Shown piece by piece: positions 18,869-26,442 of a DNA stretch of 64,000 nt; the first letter of the stretch is position 1; each line of letters starts with the position of its first letter. The notes below the pieces were generated by a model that did no database searches, was not told the origin of the DNA, and was given only the letters and a program-made list of their open reading frames with translations. Origin of the DNA: UBA5972 sp964637875 (GTDB lineage Bacteria > Pseudomonadota > Alphaproteobacteria > Rhodobacterales > Rhodobacteraceae); assembly GCA_964637875.1 (NCBI GenBank), contig CAZWXK010000010.1:1-64000 (forward strand). Reading direction: 5' to 3'. A program made the translations under genes and the position numbers.

Positions 18869-19020
18869 GGGAATTTCCGCATTCGCCGGCCGGTCGGATA
18901 CCCGGCGGCCTGTCGCTTGTTGTATCTGGAGACGTCGCTATGGCCGGACGGCCGGACTGGCCAACACCTACACCGATACAGGCGGCCGAGTCAAACACGC
19001 CTTTCCCACAACCGCCACGC

Positions 19021-19473
19021 CTAGAAAGGTTTGGTTACAACCATGAAAACGATGACAATCATCAAGACGGTCGGCACCTCGTTCATCAGGCGGAAGCGAC
19101 GGCCGCTGACGGTGCAGGTTCCGTTCATCAGTTCCTTGCGTCGCAGCGCCAGCCAGTGATGAAACCACGTCATGATCAGAACCATCGCGGCCTTGATCCA
19201 GGGCCAGCCCATCGACCAATCGACAATGCCCGGCGTCAGAACCAGCGCAAGGCCGAAAACCCATGTCGCGATGGATGCCGGGTTGATGATGATCCGCAGC
19301 AGCTTGCGTTCCATCGTCTGAAACAGCTGGGCGACCTCGCCCTGCTGGCCGATCGCCTCGACGTGATAGACGAAAAGACGTGGCAGATAAAACATCCCGG
19401 CCATCCAGGTGATGACCGAAATGATGTGCAACGCCTTGATCCATGGATAGGCGCTGGCGAGAAAATCCCACAT
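19021..19473 (-). CDS. hemJ: Protoporphyrinogen IX oxidase HemJ
   Basis: A 150-residue membrane protein of the HemJ (formerly UPF0093) family, which replaces HemG/HemY in most alphaproteobacteria for oxidation of protoporphyrinogen IX. It has about four hydrophobic segments (for example 12-35, 60-80 and the C-terminal VLMIVIVFMVV), the conserved start WIKALHIISVITWMAGMFYLPRLFVYH and a TWFHHWLA segment. Family length matches. It is the gene directly left of the putative origin and is transcribed away from it. Confidence 0.93.
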   Translation of the reverse strand: MWDFLASAYPWIKALHIISVITWMAGMFYLPRLFVYHVEAIGQQGEVAQLFQTMERKLLRIIINPASIATWVFGLALVLTPGIVDWSMGWPWIKAAMVLIMTWFHHWLALRRKELMNGTCTVSGRRFRLMNEVPTVLMIVIVFMVVTKPF

Positions 19474-19670
19474 GATCGACCCGTTTTTCCAGAGCTGGTT
19501 TGTCGGACTCCCTAATATAATTAAAGGAAAAGAGAAAGTAGTGGTTGTGTTAGAAGCAGTGGAAAAGCAGGGATCAAGGATTTGCCCACAGCCCGACAGG
19601 AAATTCCCGTTTTCACCGCGATATGGAAAAAAATGTCCAGCCTATTTGGAAAACATAAATTTACATTATA

Positions 19671-19683
19671 TATCAAGATGTTA
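19671..19683 (+). promoter_or_regulatory. IHF binding site consensus in oriC
   Basis: TATCAAGATGTTA matches the IHF consensus WATCAANNNNTTR at every defined position. It sits between the AT-rich stretch and the first strong DnaA-box-like sequence, where IHF bending assists unwinding in known origins. Confidence 0.7.
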
Positions 19684-19696
19684 CATATTTATTCCC

Positions 19697-19705
19697 TGTG
19701 GAAAA
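19697..19705 (-). promoter_or_regulatory. DnaA box-like 9-mer
   Basis: TGTGGAAAA, read on the minus strand as TTTTCCACA, is one mismatch from TTATCCACA. It lies within the repeated 15-mer also found at 19780-19794. Confidence 0.6.
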
Positions 19706-19718
19706 GTCCGTGAATTAC

Positions 19719-19727
19719 TGTGGATAT
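19719..19727 (-). promoter_or_regulatory. DnaA box-like 9-mer
   Basis: TGTGGATAT, minus-strand ATATCCACA, is one mismatch from the DnaA box consensus and lies 13 bp from the preceding box in the same orientation. Confidence 0.6.
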
Positions 19728-19784
19728 ATCCCGGAAATGGCGCCATGTTGCGCTTTGTCCCCACGACGGTATGAAACTGTTCCC

Positions 19785-19793
19785 TGTGGAAAA
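19785..19793 (-). promoter_or_regulatory. DnaA box-like 9-mer
   Basis: A second TGTGGAAAA inside the second copy of the 15-mer repeat, one mismatch from consensus. Confidence 0.6.
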
Positions 19794-19814
19794 GAGCAGG
19801 ATGAAATATTTACA

Positions 19815-19835
19815 ATTCCCCCTTTTGGGGGGAAT
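19815..19835. repeat. Inverted repeat in oriC region
   Basis: ATTCCCCC (19815-19822) and GGGGGAAT (19828-19835) can pair as an 8-bp stem around a 5-nt loop. It may be a structural element of the origin or a terminator for origin-proximal transcription; no T run follows. Confidence 0.5.
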
Positions 19836-19885
19836 CTGCACACACGGCACGTTTTCATGACCTTTCTCCCGTTTTCACCCCCAGC

Positions 19886-19894
19886 TTGTCCACA
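19886..19894 (+). promoter_or_regulatory. DnaA box-like 9-mer next to maf
   Basis: TTGTCCACA, one mismatch from consensus, in the opposite orientation to the other three and 11 bp before the maf start codon. Confidence 0.6.
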
Positions 19895-19905
19895 GGTTCA
19901 CAGCG

Positions 19906-20505
19906 ATGTCTGATCAGATCATTCTGGCCTCGGCCTCGACCGCGCGGCGGCAGATGCTGGAAAATGCCGGTGTTCCCGTTCAGGTGATCCCTGCGCGCAT
20001 CGACGAGGCCGCACACAAGGCTGCCCTTGTGGCCGAGGGTCTGGGCCCGCGCGCTCTTGCCGATGCGCTGGCCGAGGCCAAGGCCCGGCAGGTTTCGGGC
20101 CGCCAGCCGGGCCGCCTGGTGATCGGCGCGGATCAGGTGCTGGAGTGCTGTGGCGAGATGTTTGACAAGCCCGCCGATCTGGTCGAGGCCCGGCAGCAGT
20201 TGCAGCGCCTTCGGGGCCGGCCGCATTACCTGCACTCGGCCGCGGTAATAGCCCGCGACGGATGGGCGATCTGGCGCCACCTCGGCCGCGCGCGTCTGGT
20301 GATGCGTGATTTTTCGGACAGGTTTCTTGACGACTACCTGACGCGCATGAAAAAGGATATCCTGACAACAGTTGGCGGTTATCAACTGGAAGGTTATGGA
20401 GTCAGGCTGTTCTCGTCGGTCGAGGGCGACTATTTCACGGTTCTCGGGATGCCGCTGGTCGATGTTCTGGAATACCTGACACAAGCGGGGCATTTGGAAA
20501 AATGA
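19906..20505 (+). CDS. maf: Maf-family nucleoside triphosphate pyrophosphatase
   Basis: Maf proteins hydrolyse (d)NTPs including modified pyrimidines to monophosphates, acting as house-cleaning enzymes. The 199 residues start with the nucleotide-binding ILASASTARRQMLENAG and have the catalytic VIGADQVLECCG near residue 70-82 and TTVGGYQLEGYG near 155-167. It is the first gene right of the putative origin, starts 12 bp after a DnaA-like box, and overlaps aroE by 4 bp (ATGA). Confidence 0.92.
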   Translation: MSDQIILASASTARRQMLENAGVPVQVIPARIDEAAHKAALVAEGLGPRALADALAEAKARQVSGRQPGRLVIGADQVLECCGEMFDKPADLVEARQQLQRLRGRPHYLHSAAVIARDGWAIWRHLGRARLVMRDFSDRFLDDYLTRMKKDILTTVGGYQLEGYGVRLFSSVEGDYFTVLGMPLVDVLEYLTQAGHLEK

Positions 20506-21338
20506 CAACCGGATCCATTCCGCTGGCAGCAGTCATCGGATCACCCATCGCGCACAGCCTGTCGCCCCGCGTGCACGGGTACTGGCTGCGCAAATATCAG
20601 ATCCCCGGCTATTACATACCGATCGGCCTGTCGCGCGATCATTTCGCCAAGGGGATCGATGCGCTGGTACGGCTGGGGTTCAAGGGGGCCAATGTTACGC
20701 TGCCCTTCAAGGAAACATCGCTGGCATTCGCCGATGTCATCACAGATCAGGCCGCTTTGATCGGGGCCGCAAACACGCTGACCTTTCGCAAGGATGGCCG
20801 TATCCAGGCGGACAATACCGATGGCTATGGCTTTGTTGCCAACATTCGCCAGAGGGCCCCCGACTGGAACGCGCGCAGCGCCCCGGCAATGGTGATCGGT
20901 GCAGGCGGCGCCTCGCGCGCGATCATCTCGGCCCTGTTGAACGAGGGCGTGCCCGAAATCCTGTTGGTCAACCGCACCCGCAGCCGGGCCGAAATGCTGG
21001 CCGAACATTTCGGCGCGCGCATCAGCGTGGTGGACTGGACGCGCGCCCCGTCGGCCATGGCGGGTATCGGAACACTGGTCAACACGACCTCGCTGGGCAT
21101 GGAGGGCGAGCCGCCTCTCAATATCCCGCTCGACCATCTGCGCAAGACGACCCTTGTCACAGACATCGTTTATACGCCCCTTGAAACGCCGCTGCTGATC
21201 GAGGCGAAAAAGCGCGGCTGTGTGACGGTCGATGGGTTGGGCATGTTGCTCCACCAGGCCGTACCGGGATTCGAAAGCTGGTTCGGTGTCCGCCCCGAGG
21301 TTGACGATGCCCTGCGTCAGGAGGTCTTGCGCAAATGA
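20502..21338 (+). CDS. aroE: Shikimate dehydrogenase
   Basis: The NADPH-dependent reductase making shikimate from 3-dehydroshikimate in aromatic amino acid synthesis. The 278 residues include the substrate-binding SPIAHSLSPRVHGYWL and GANVTLPFKE (catalytic Lys), ADNTDGYGF, and the Rossmann glycine loop VIGAGGASRAII. It overlaps maf and coaE by 4 bp each, so the three are translationally coupled. Confidence 0.97.
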   Translation: MTTGSIPLAAVIGSPIAHSLSPRVHGYWLRKYQIPGYYIPIGLSRDHFAKGIDALVRLGFKGANVTLPFKETSLAFADVITDQAALIGAANTLTFRKDGRIQADNTDGYGFVANIRQRAPDWNARSAPAMVIGAGGASRAIISALLNEGVPEILLVNRTRSRAEMLAEHFGARISVVDWTRAPSAMAGIGTLVNTTSLGMEGEPPLNIPLDHLRKTTLVTDIVYTPLETPLLIEAKKRGCVTVDGLGMLLHQAVPGFESWFGVRPEVDDALRQEVLRK

Positions 21339-21949
21339 GCGGTCGCCCCCTCGTTCTGGGCCTTACCGGGTCGATCGGAATGGGAAAATCCACGACAGCC
21401 GGCTTTTTCCGAGAATTCGGCATCCCTGTGTGGGACGCCGACGCGGCGGTGCATCGCCTTTATGCGCCAGGCGGCGCGGCTGTTGCACCCATCGCCAGGA
21501 TCTACCCACAGGCCGTGGCCGGGCAGGGCGTCGATCGTACCCGCCTGCGCGAATGGATTGCCCGGGACAAGACAGCCCTCGACCGGATCGAGGCCGTCGT
21601 GCATCCGCTGGTCGCACAGGACCGGCGCGCCTTTATCCACAAGGCCGGCCAGGAAGGCCACGATATCGTGGTGGTCGATGTCCCGCTGCTGTTCGAAACC
21701 GGCGGTGACAGGGCCGTGGATGCAACCCTTGTCGTGACTGTCCCGGCCGATGTACAGCGTGCGCGTGTCCTGGAACGGCCCGGCATGGATGAGGCGCATC
21801 TGGACCGTATCCTGGCCAAGCAGATGCCGGATGCCGAAAAACGCGCGCGCGCCGATTTCGTGATCGAGACAAGAACCCCGCAATGGGCAAGGTCCGAGGT
21901 TGCCCGGGTTATCGCGGCGCTCAGGGAAAGGATCGCGGAAAATGCGTGA
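21335..21949 (+). CDS. coaE: Dephospho-CoA kinase
   Basis: Catalyses the last step of coenzyme A synthesis, phosphorylating dephospho-CoA. The 204 residues open with the P-loop GLTGSIGMGKSTT, then WDADAAVHRLY and the DVPLLFETGGD region typical of CoaE. It overlaps aroE (ATGA) and dnaQ by a few bases in the maf-aroE-coaE-dnaQ operon. Confidence 0.97.
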   Translation: MSGRPLVLGLTGSIGMGKSTTAGFFREFGIPVWDADAAVHRLYAPGGAAVAPIARIYPQAVAGQGVDRTRLREWIARDKTALDRIEAVVHPLVAQDRRAFIHKAGQEGHDIVVVDVPLLFETGGDRAVDATLVVTVPADVQRARVLERPGMDEAHLDRILAKQMPDAEKRARADFVIETRTPQWARSEVARVIAALRERIAENA

Positions 21950-22646
21950 GATCGCGCTGGATACCGAAACCACGGGCCTGAACCCCGACGAAGGCGATCG
22001 CATCGTCGAGATCGGCGCGGTCGAGATGATCAACCATGTACCGACGGGGCAGGTCTATCACCAGTATATCAACCCGGAACGCCCCATGCCCGCCGAGGCG
22101 CAGGCCGTACATGGGCTCAGCGATGAATTTCTGGCCGACAAACCGCTGTTTGCCCATGTAGCAGACGATTTTCTGGCGTTTGTCGGCGATGCTGCCCTTG
22201 TCATCCACAACGCGGTTTTCGACATGCGGTTCATCAATGCAGAACTGACCCGGATCGGACATGAACCGCTGCCCATGTCGCGCGCCATCGACACGCTGGA
22301 GGTTGCGCGTCGGCGTTTTCCGGGCGCTCAGAACTCGCTCGACGCGCTGTGTCGCCGGTTCTCGGTCGATAACTCGGGCCGCGATCTGCACGGGGCGTTG
22401 CTGGATGCCGAGCTGCTGGCCAAGGTCTATCTTGAACTCATGGGCGGGCGACAGCCGGGATTCGGCCTGCTGGATGTCGGCAGGAACGGCGCGGGTCGCG
22501 ATGGCGTCACGCAGGGCAAGGCCTGGAAGCCTGGCCCCCGACCGCGCAAGCTGCCCCCCCGACTGAGCGACGAGGAACGACGTCGGCACGCGGAGTTCGT
22601 CGAAACCCTTGGCGGCGACGCCCTGTGGCGGCGCAACCTTGGCTGA
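21942..22646 (+). CDS. dnaQ: DNA polymerase III epsilon subunit (3'-5' proofreading exonuclease)
   Basis: The proofreading subunit of the replicative polymerase. The 234 residues have an N-terminal DEDD exonuclease domain: Exo I DTETTGLNPDEGDRIVEIGAV (near 7-27), Exo II HNAVFDMRFIN and Exo III HGALLDAELLAKVYLEL. A basic C-terminal tail should bind the alpha subunit. The ATG at 21942 starts at the canonical MREIALDTETTG and overlaps the coaE end by 8 bp. The gene is convergent with secB. Confidence 0.95.
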   Translation: MREIALDTETTGLNPDEGDRIVEIGAVEMINHVPTGQVYHQYINPERPMPAEAQAVHGLSDEFLADKPLFAHVADDFLAFVGDAALVIHNAVFDMRFINAELTRIGHEPLPMSRAIDTLEVARRRFPGAQNSLDALCRRFSVDNSGRDLHGALLDAELLAKVYLELMGGRQPGFGLLDVGRNGAGRDGVTQGKAWKPGPRPRKLPPRLSDEERRRHAEFVETLGGDALWRRNLG

Positions 22647-22652
22647 GCGGCC

Positions 22653-23141
22653 TCAGGCGATCGGCTGGCCGGCTTTCTCGGCCTCGGCCCGGCGCTGAAT
22701 CTCCTGTTGATACAGCATCAGGAAATCGATGTTTTCCAGATTCAGTGGCGGATAGCCACCGTCGCGGGTAACGTCACCGACGATCCGGCGCACATAGGGA
22801 AAGATCATGCGCGGACATTCGATCAGCAGGAAAGGATGCAGCTGATCGTCGGGAACGTTTTCGACATGGAAGATCCCGGCATATTCGACCTCGAGAATGA
22901 AAACCACGGTGTCGGAATCCTTGATGCGGGATTCGATGTTCAGCTTGAGGACCACCTCGTAATTGCCGTCGGCCTCGCGGCGGCGGGCGTCGAGATTGAC
23001 CTGAACCTGCACATCGGGCTGGCCTTCGCCCTGAACGCCCTTCTGGGCCGCGACGTTCTCGAACGACATGTCGCGGACGAACTGGGCCAGCACCTGCAGG
23101 CGCGGCGGTTGGGGCTGTTGGGCGTTGTTCTCTTCGGCCAT
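22653..23141 (-). CDS. secB: Protein-export chaperone SecB
   Basis: A tetrameric chaperone keeping preproteins unfolded for SecA. The 162 residues show the SecB core: LAQFVRDMSFENVAAQ at about 15-30, the long beta hairpin region with VVFILEVEYAGIF, and CPRMIFPYVRRIVGDVTRDGGYPPL. It is convergent with dnaQ and follows fxsA on the same strand by 67 bp. SecA is encoded 26 kb away. Confidence 0.96.
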   Translation of the reverse strand: MAEENNAQQPQPPRLQVLAQFVRDMSFENVAAQKGVQGEGQPDVQVQVNLDARRREADGNYEVVLKLNIESRIKDSDTVVFILEVEYAGIFHVENVPDDQLHPFLLIECPRMIFPYVRRIVGDVTRDGGYPPLNLENIDFLMLYQQEIQRRAEAEKAGQPIA

Positions 23142-23208
23142 GAAATTGCTCCTGCGAAATGGGTGTTTTCCGCGGCCATGACTAGCAGGTCACCGGATCG
23201 ACGACAAT

Positions 23209-23700
23209 CTAATGTTTCGTCCAGCCCGAGGGCCGTTCCGGGGTATCGGCATCGTCGTCCAGCACCACGTATTCGGTCTCGATGGTGTCGGACCGTCCCG
23301 TGCCGCCATGCCTGTGGGTCGTGGCGCTGGCTGAAAAGTGAACGGAGCCGCTGGCCAGCAAACGCGCCGTGATCCAGCGAATCAGTATGACCCGCACCGG
23401 CGGAAGCAGCAGCAGAAATCCGATCGCGTCGGTAAAGAACCCCGGTGTCAGCAACAGGATACCGGCAACCAGAATCATGGCGCCCTGGGCCATCGGATCG
23501 GCGGGATTGCGCCCCTCGGCCAGCGATTTCTGCAGTCTTTCCAGCGTCATCAGGCCCTGTCGGCGCATCAGCCAGGTGCCGGCAATGGCTGTCAGCACCA
23601 CAATTGCCAGCGTCGCACCCAGGCCGATCGCCCCCCCGACCTTGATGAAAAGGGCGATCTCGATGATCGGCACGGCGACAAAGATCAGGAACAGCCACAT
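23209..23700 (-). CDS. fxsA: FxsA family membrane protein
   Basis: A 163-residue integral membrane protein of the FxsA family; E. coli FxsA can relieve phage T7 F exclusion but the ordinary cellular role is unknown. It has three or four hydrophobic segments (1-25, 30-46, 77-97, 100-118), the family segment IFVAVPIIEIALFIKVGGAIG and GILLLTPGFFTD, then a polar cytosolic tail rich in His, Ser and Asp. The ATG at 23700 has an AAGGA ribosome-binding site; upstream in-frame codons do not match the family. Confidence 0.9.
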   Translation of the reverse strand: MWLFLIFVAVPIIEIALFIKVGGAIGLGATLAIVVLTAIAGTWLMRRQGLMTLERLQKSLAEGRNPADPMAQGAMILVAGILLLTPGFFTDAIGFLLLLPPVRVILIRWITARLLASGSVHFSASATTHRHGGTGRSDTIETEYVVLDDDADTPERPSGWTKH

Positions 23701-23822
23701 TCCGGTTTTCCTTGTTTGTTCAAGTGATCCTCTGTGGTGGACTTGACCACGGGTGTAACATACATATGTGCTGAAGAACCCGGATACCATGTCCGGCCGC
23801 GAATTTCGGGAGAGACCCCTAT

Positions 23823-24488
23823 ATGAGTTCCGCTGTCATCCAGCTCATCGTGCTTGCCGGGATCGCGATATTCCTGATCCTGCGCCTGCGAAATGTACTG
23901 GGTACACGAGACGGATTCGAAAAGCCGCCGGCGCCGACGCCACCGGTTGCCGCGCCCGACCGACCCCGCCGGGAATTCGAGGTGATCGAGGGCGGGATCG
24001 ATCAGGACATCGCCGATCATGTGGATGTCAACAGCAAGGCGGGCAAGGCACTGGCAGCGATGAAAAAGGTCGATGCCGATTTCCACGTCGGCGATTTTAT
24101 GAACGGCGCCCGCGCCGCCTATGAAATGCTGCTGATGGCCTTTGAAAACGGCGACAAGCGAACCTTGCGGCCCTATCTTTCGGATGAGGTATTCGACAGC
24201 TTTTCCCAGGCAATCGACGCACGCGAGGCCGAGGGCCTGAGAATCGATGCCAATTTCATCGGGATCCGCGACATCAGGCTGATCGATGCCGATTTCAACG
24301 AGGCCACCCGCGAAGGCGAGATCACCGTCAATATCGTTGCCGAGCTGACCTCGGTCGTGCGCAACGAGGCCGGCGAGATCGTCGAGGGCGACCCGAAACA
24401 GATCAAGCGCCAGAAAGACATGTGGACCTTTGCCCGTGTGATGGGCAGCAAGGATCCCAACTGGATTCTGGTCGCAACCGGGGAATGA
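23823..24488 (+). CDS. Tim44-like domain protein, membrane anchored
   Basis: A 221-residue protein with one N-terminal membrane helix (about 4-21), a Pro-rich linker and a C-terminal Tim44-like domain (about 75-220). The domain is recognised by DFMNGARAAYEMLLMAFENGDKRTLRPYLSDEVFDSF, resembling the mitochondrial import motor subunit Tim44. Bacterial members (TimA) sit in the inner membrane of alphaproteobacteria; their function is unresolved. Its location next to secB/fxsA and translational coupling to mltA (ATGA overlap) is typical of this order. Confidence 0.88.
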   Translation: MSSAVIQLIVLAGIAIFLILRLRNVLGTRDGFEKPPAPTPPVAAPDRPRREFEVIEGGIDQDIADHVDVNSKAGKALAAMKKVDADFHVGDFMNGARAAYEMLLMAFENGDKRTLRPYLSDEVFDSFSQAIDAREAEGLRIDANFIGIRDIRLIDADFNEATREGEITVNIVAELTSVVRNEAGEIVEGDPKQIKRQKDMWTFARVMGSKDPNWILVATGE

Positions 24489-25531
24489 TCCCATCCCGAA
24501 AGACGGGCATTGCGGCTGCTGTCGCGCTTGCCATGACACTGGTCGCGACGCTGGCCGCCCAGCCGCTGCGCGCGGGGCAACCCGAATACCGCATCATTGC
24601 CTATGACGACCTGCTGGGATGGAAGGCCGACGATCAGACTGCCGCGCTCGAGGCATTTGTCAAATCCTGCGCCGACATATCGGCGCCGGTCTGGGCGCCA
24701 CTGTGCCGATTTGCCCGGACCGGCCCCGATGCGCGGGCCTTTTTCGAGACCTTCTTTCTGCCCGTGATCCGGCGCAAGGCACGGCCGGCCGCGTTTACGG
24801 GCTATTTCGAGCCGATCCTCGAAGGCGCATTGCAGCGTGACGAACGGTTCCGCTATCCGATCTATCGCAAGCCCCCGGGGCTGAAACCCGCGGATCCGGC
24901 ATTGACCCGCGCGGCAATCGACGGCGGATCGCTTGCGGGAAAGGGGCTGGAGATCGCCTGGGTCGATGACCCGGTCGAGCTGTATTACCTGCACATCCAG
25001 GGCTCGGGCCGTATCAGGTTGAGAGATGGGCGCATGATCCGGGTCGGTTACAGCACCGACAACGGTCATCCCTATCGCTCGGCTGCGCGCGAACTGGTCC
25101 GTCGCGGCGAACTGGACTTCCCCAACGCCTCGATCGAGGGGATCAAGCAATGGTTCCGCAAGAACCCGGCCCGGGGCATGGAGGCCCTGGAATACAACCC
25201 GTCCTATGTGTTCTTTCGGGTTCTCGACAAAGAAGCAGGTTCGGCATATGGCGCGCTGGACCGGCCGCTCACGGGGATGCGCTCGCTGGCCGTGGATCCC
25301 GGATTTGTCCAGATTGGCGCCCCGGTCTGGATCGAAAAGGGCGGAACCTATATCTTGCGCCGCCTGATGGTGGCCCAGGATACCGGCGCCGCGATAAAGG
25401 GTCCCGACCGGGCCGACATATTTTTCGGCTCGGGTCCCTCCGCAGGCCGGCTGGCCGGGCAGGTCATGGATGGCGGGCGCATGGTGGTCCTGTTGCCGAT
25501 CGCGGTTGCCCTTCGTCTGGCGGGGGGCTGA
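24485..25531 (+). CDS. mltA: Membrane-bound lytic murein transglycosylase A
   Basis: Cleaves peptidoglycan glycan strands with formation of 1,6-anhydro-muropeptides. About 348 residues, with an N-terminal signal sequence (roughly 1-30, RKTGIAAAVALAMTLVATLAAQPLRA, with no clear lipobox Cys), the MltA domain with FTGYFEPILEG and YYLHIQGSGRIRL, and the C-terminal 3D domain with AQDTGAAIKGPDRADIFFGSG, where catalytic Asp residues reside. The ATG at 24485 overlaps the stop of the Tim44-like gene. Confidence 0.94.
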   Translation: MIPSRKTGIAAAVALAMTLVATLAAQPLRAGQPEYRIIAYDDLLGWKADDQTAALEAFVKSCADISAPVWAPLCRFARTGPDARAFFETFFLPVIRRKARPAAFTGYFEPILEGALQRDERFRYPIYRKPPGLKPADPALTRAAIDGGSLAGKGLEIAWVDDPVELYYLHIQGSGRIRLRDGRMIRVGYSTDNGHPYRSAARELVRRGELDFPNASIEGIKQWFRKNPARGMEALEYNPSYVFFRVLDKEAGSAYGALDRPLTGMRSLAVDPGFVQIGAPVWIEKGGTYILRRLMVAQDTGAAIKGPDRADIFFGSGPSAGRLAGQVMDGGRMVVLLPIAVALRLAGG

Positions 25532-25534
25532 ACC

Positions 25535-26328
25535 ATGGCCGGAAGGAAAAAGAGCCGCCGTAACCTTACCGCCGCCGAGCGCGCGTTATGGGAACAGGTC
25601 ATCGCCCGGACAACCCCGATGCGGCCTGTACGCAGCGCGCCCGAAAAAGCGGAACCCCCTCCCCGGAGGGCGCTCGGGCCCGGGTCGATCACGCCCGTCG
25701 GGGCACCGGCGCAGCGCGGCCATTTCCGGGTGGGGGAAAAGGCCCCGGCAGAACCCCCGATCCTTGATCTTGCCCCCGGCCTGGATCATGCCTTTGCCCG
25801 TGCAGCCCCGAACATGGCCCCCAACATGGNNNNNNNNNNNNNNNNNNNNNNNNNNNNNNNNNNNNNNNNNNNNNNNNNNNNNNNNNNNNNNNNNNNNNNN
25901 NNNNNNNNNNNNNNNNNNNNNNNNNNNNNCCCGGCCTGGATCATGCCTTTGCCCGTGCAGCCCCGAACATGGCCCCCAACATGGATCGCCGCAGGTTCGA
26001 GCGCATGAAAAGGGGCAAGATGCCCATCGATGCCCGGCTTGACCTGCACGGCATGACCCAGGCGCGCGCCCAGGCCGCGCTGAGCCTGTTCGTGCGCGAA
26101 TCCCACGCCGCCGGCAAGCGCCTGTTGCTGGTGATCACCGGCAAGGGGCGCGATGTGGCCGATGACGACATCATGCCCACCCGACGCGGCGTGCTGAAAC
26201 ATCAGGTTCCGCGCTGGCTGACACAGCCCCCGCTGGGGCCGCTGGTTCTGCAGATCAGCCCGGCCCACCGTCGCCACGGCGGCTCGGGTGCGTATTATGT
26301 CTATCTGAGGCGTATTCGCGCCCGCTGA
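25535..26328 (+). CDS. Smr-domain protein, interrupted by an assembly gap
   Basis: A Smr (MutS2-like C-terminal) domain protein, presumably a nuclease or nucleic-acid-binding protein. Residues 1-98 are read from 25535-25829 (basic start MAGRKKSRRNLTAAERALW, Pro-rich linker). The Smr domain is read from 25969-26328 in a different frame, with DLHGMTQARA, LLVITGKGRDVADDD and GGSGAYYVYLRR. The 100-N gap and an exact 55-bp duplication separate the two parts. Removing 155 bp (one repeat copy plus the Ns) restores one frame of 212 residues, the normal size. The gene is very probably intact in the organism. It follows mltA by 3 bp. Confidence 0.88.
25775..25829 (+). repeat. 55-bp direct repeat, left copy (contig overlap)
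   Basis: The 55 bases left of the N run are identical to the 55 bases right of it (25930-25984). Equal-length overlap at both contig ends is what a k-mer assembler leaves, so this looks like an unmerged overlap, not biology. Confidence 0.9.
25830..25929. other. Assembly gap of 100 Ns
   Basis: A run of exactly 100 Ns, the conventional size for a gap of unknown length. Because the flanks overlap by 55 bp and merging them repairs the smr reading frame, the true gap length is probably minus 55. Confidence 0.95.
25930..25984 (+). repeat. 55-bp direct repeat, right copy (contig overlap)
   Basis: Identical to 25775-25829. The offset of 155 bp is not a multiple of three, which is why the smr frame appears broken. 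Confidence 0.9.
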
Positions 26329-26442
26329 GCCCACAAGGATAAATTGACGTAACGTAACAAAAGACTCGACAAATTCAGTCGATGTGGCAAGATTTCCCCG
26401 ATAACACGGCAGTTTTCAAAAATTTATTCGAGGGAGGTGTTC

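Larger units (their letters stand above)
19474..19905. other. oriC: Putative chromosome replication origin (oriC)
   Basis: This 432-bp gap between divergent hemJ and maf is strikingly AT-rich in a GC-rich window, especially 19620-19695. It holds at least four 9-mers one mismatch from the DnaA box TTATCCACA (19697-19705, 19719-19727, 19785-19793, 19886-19894), weaker ones at 19582-19590 and 19755-19763, and a perfect IHF consensus at 19671-19683. A 15-mer (starting TTCCCTGTGG) repeats at 19692 and 19780. All genes for several kilobases on each side point away. In Caulobacter the origin also lies just upstream of the maf-aroE-coaE-dnaQ block. Origin function is inferred. Confidence 0.82.

Noticed and set aside
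19472..19774. A 100-codon open frame in the oriC region
   Set aside because: It has no ribosome-binding site or homology signs, and the DNA is AT-rich with DnaA-box-like and IHF sequences, unlike coding DNA in this window.
25535..26328. smr as a true frameshifted pseudogene
   Set aside because: The frame break coincides with the N gap and duplicated contig end; collapsing the overlap repairs it.
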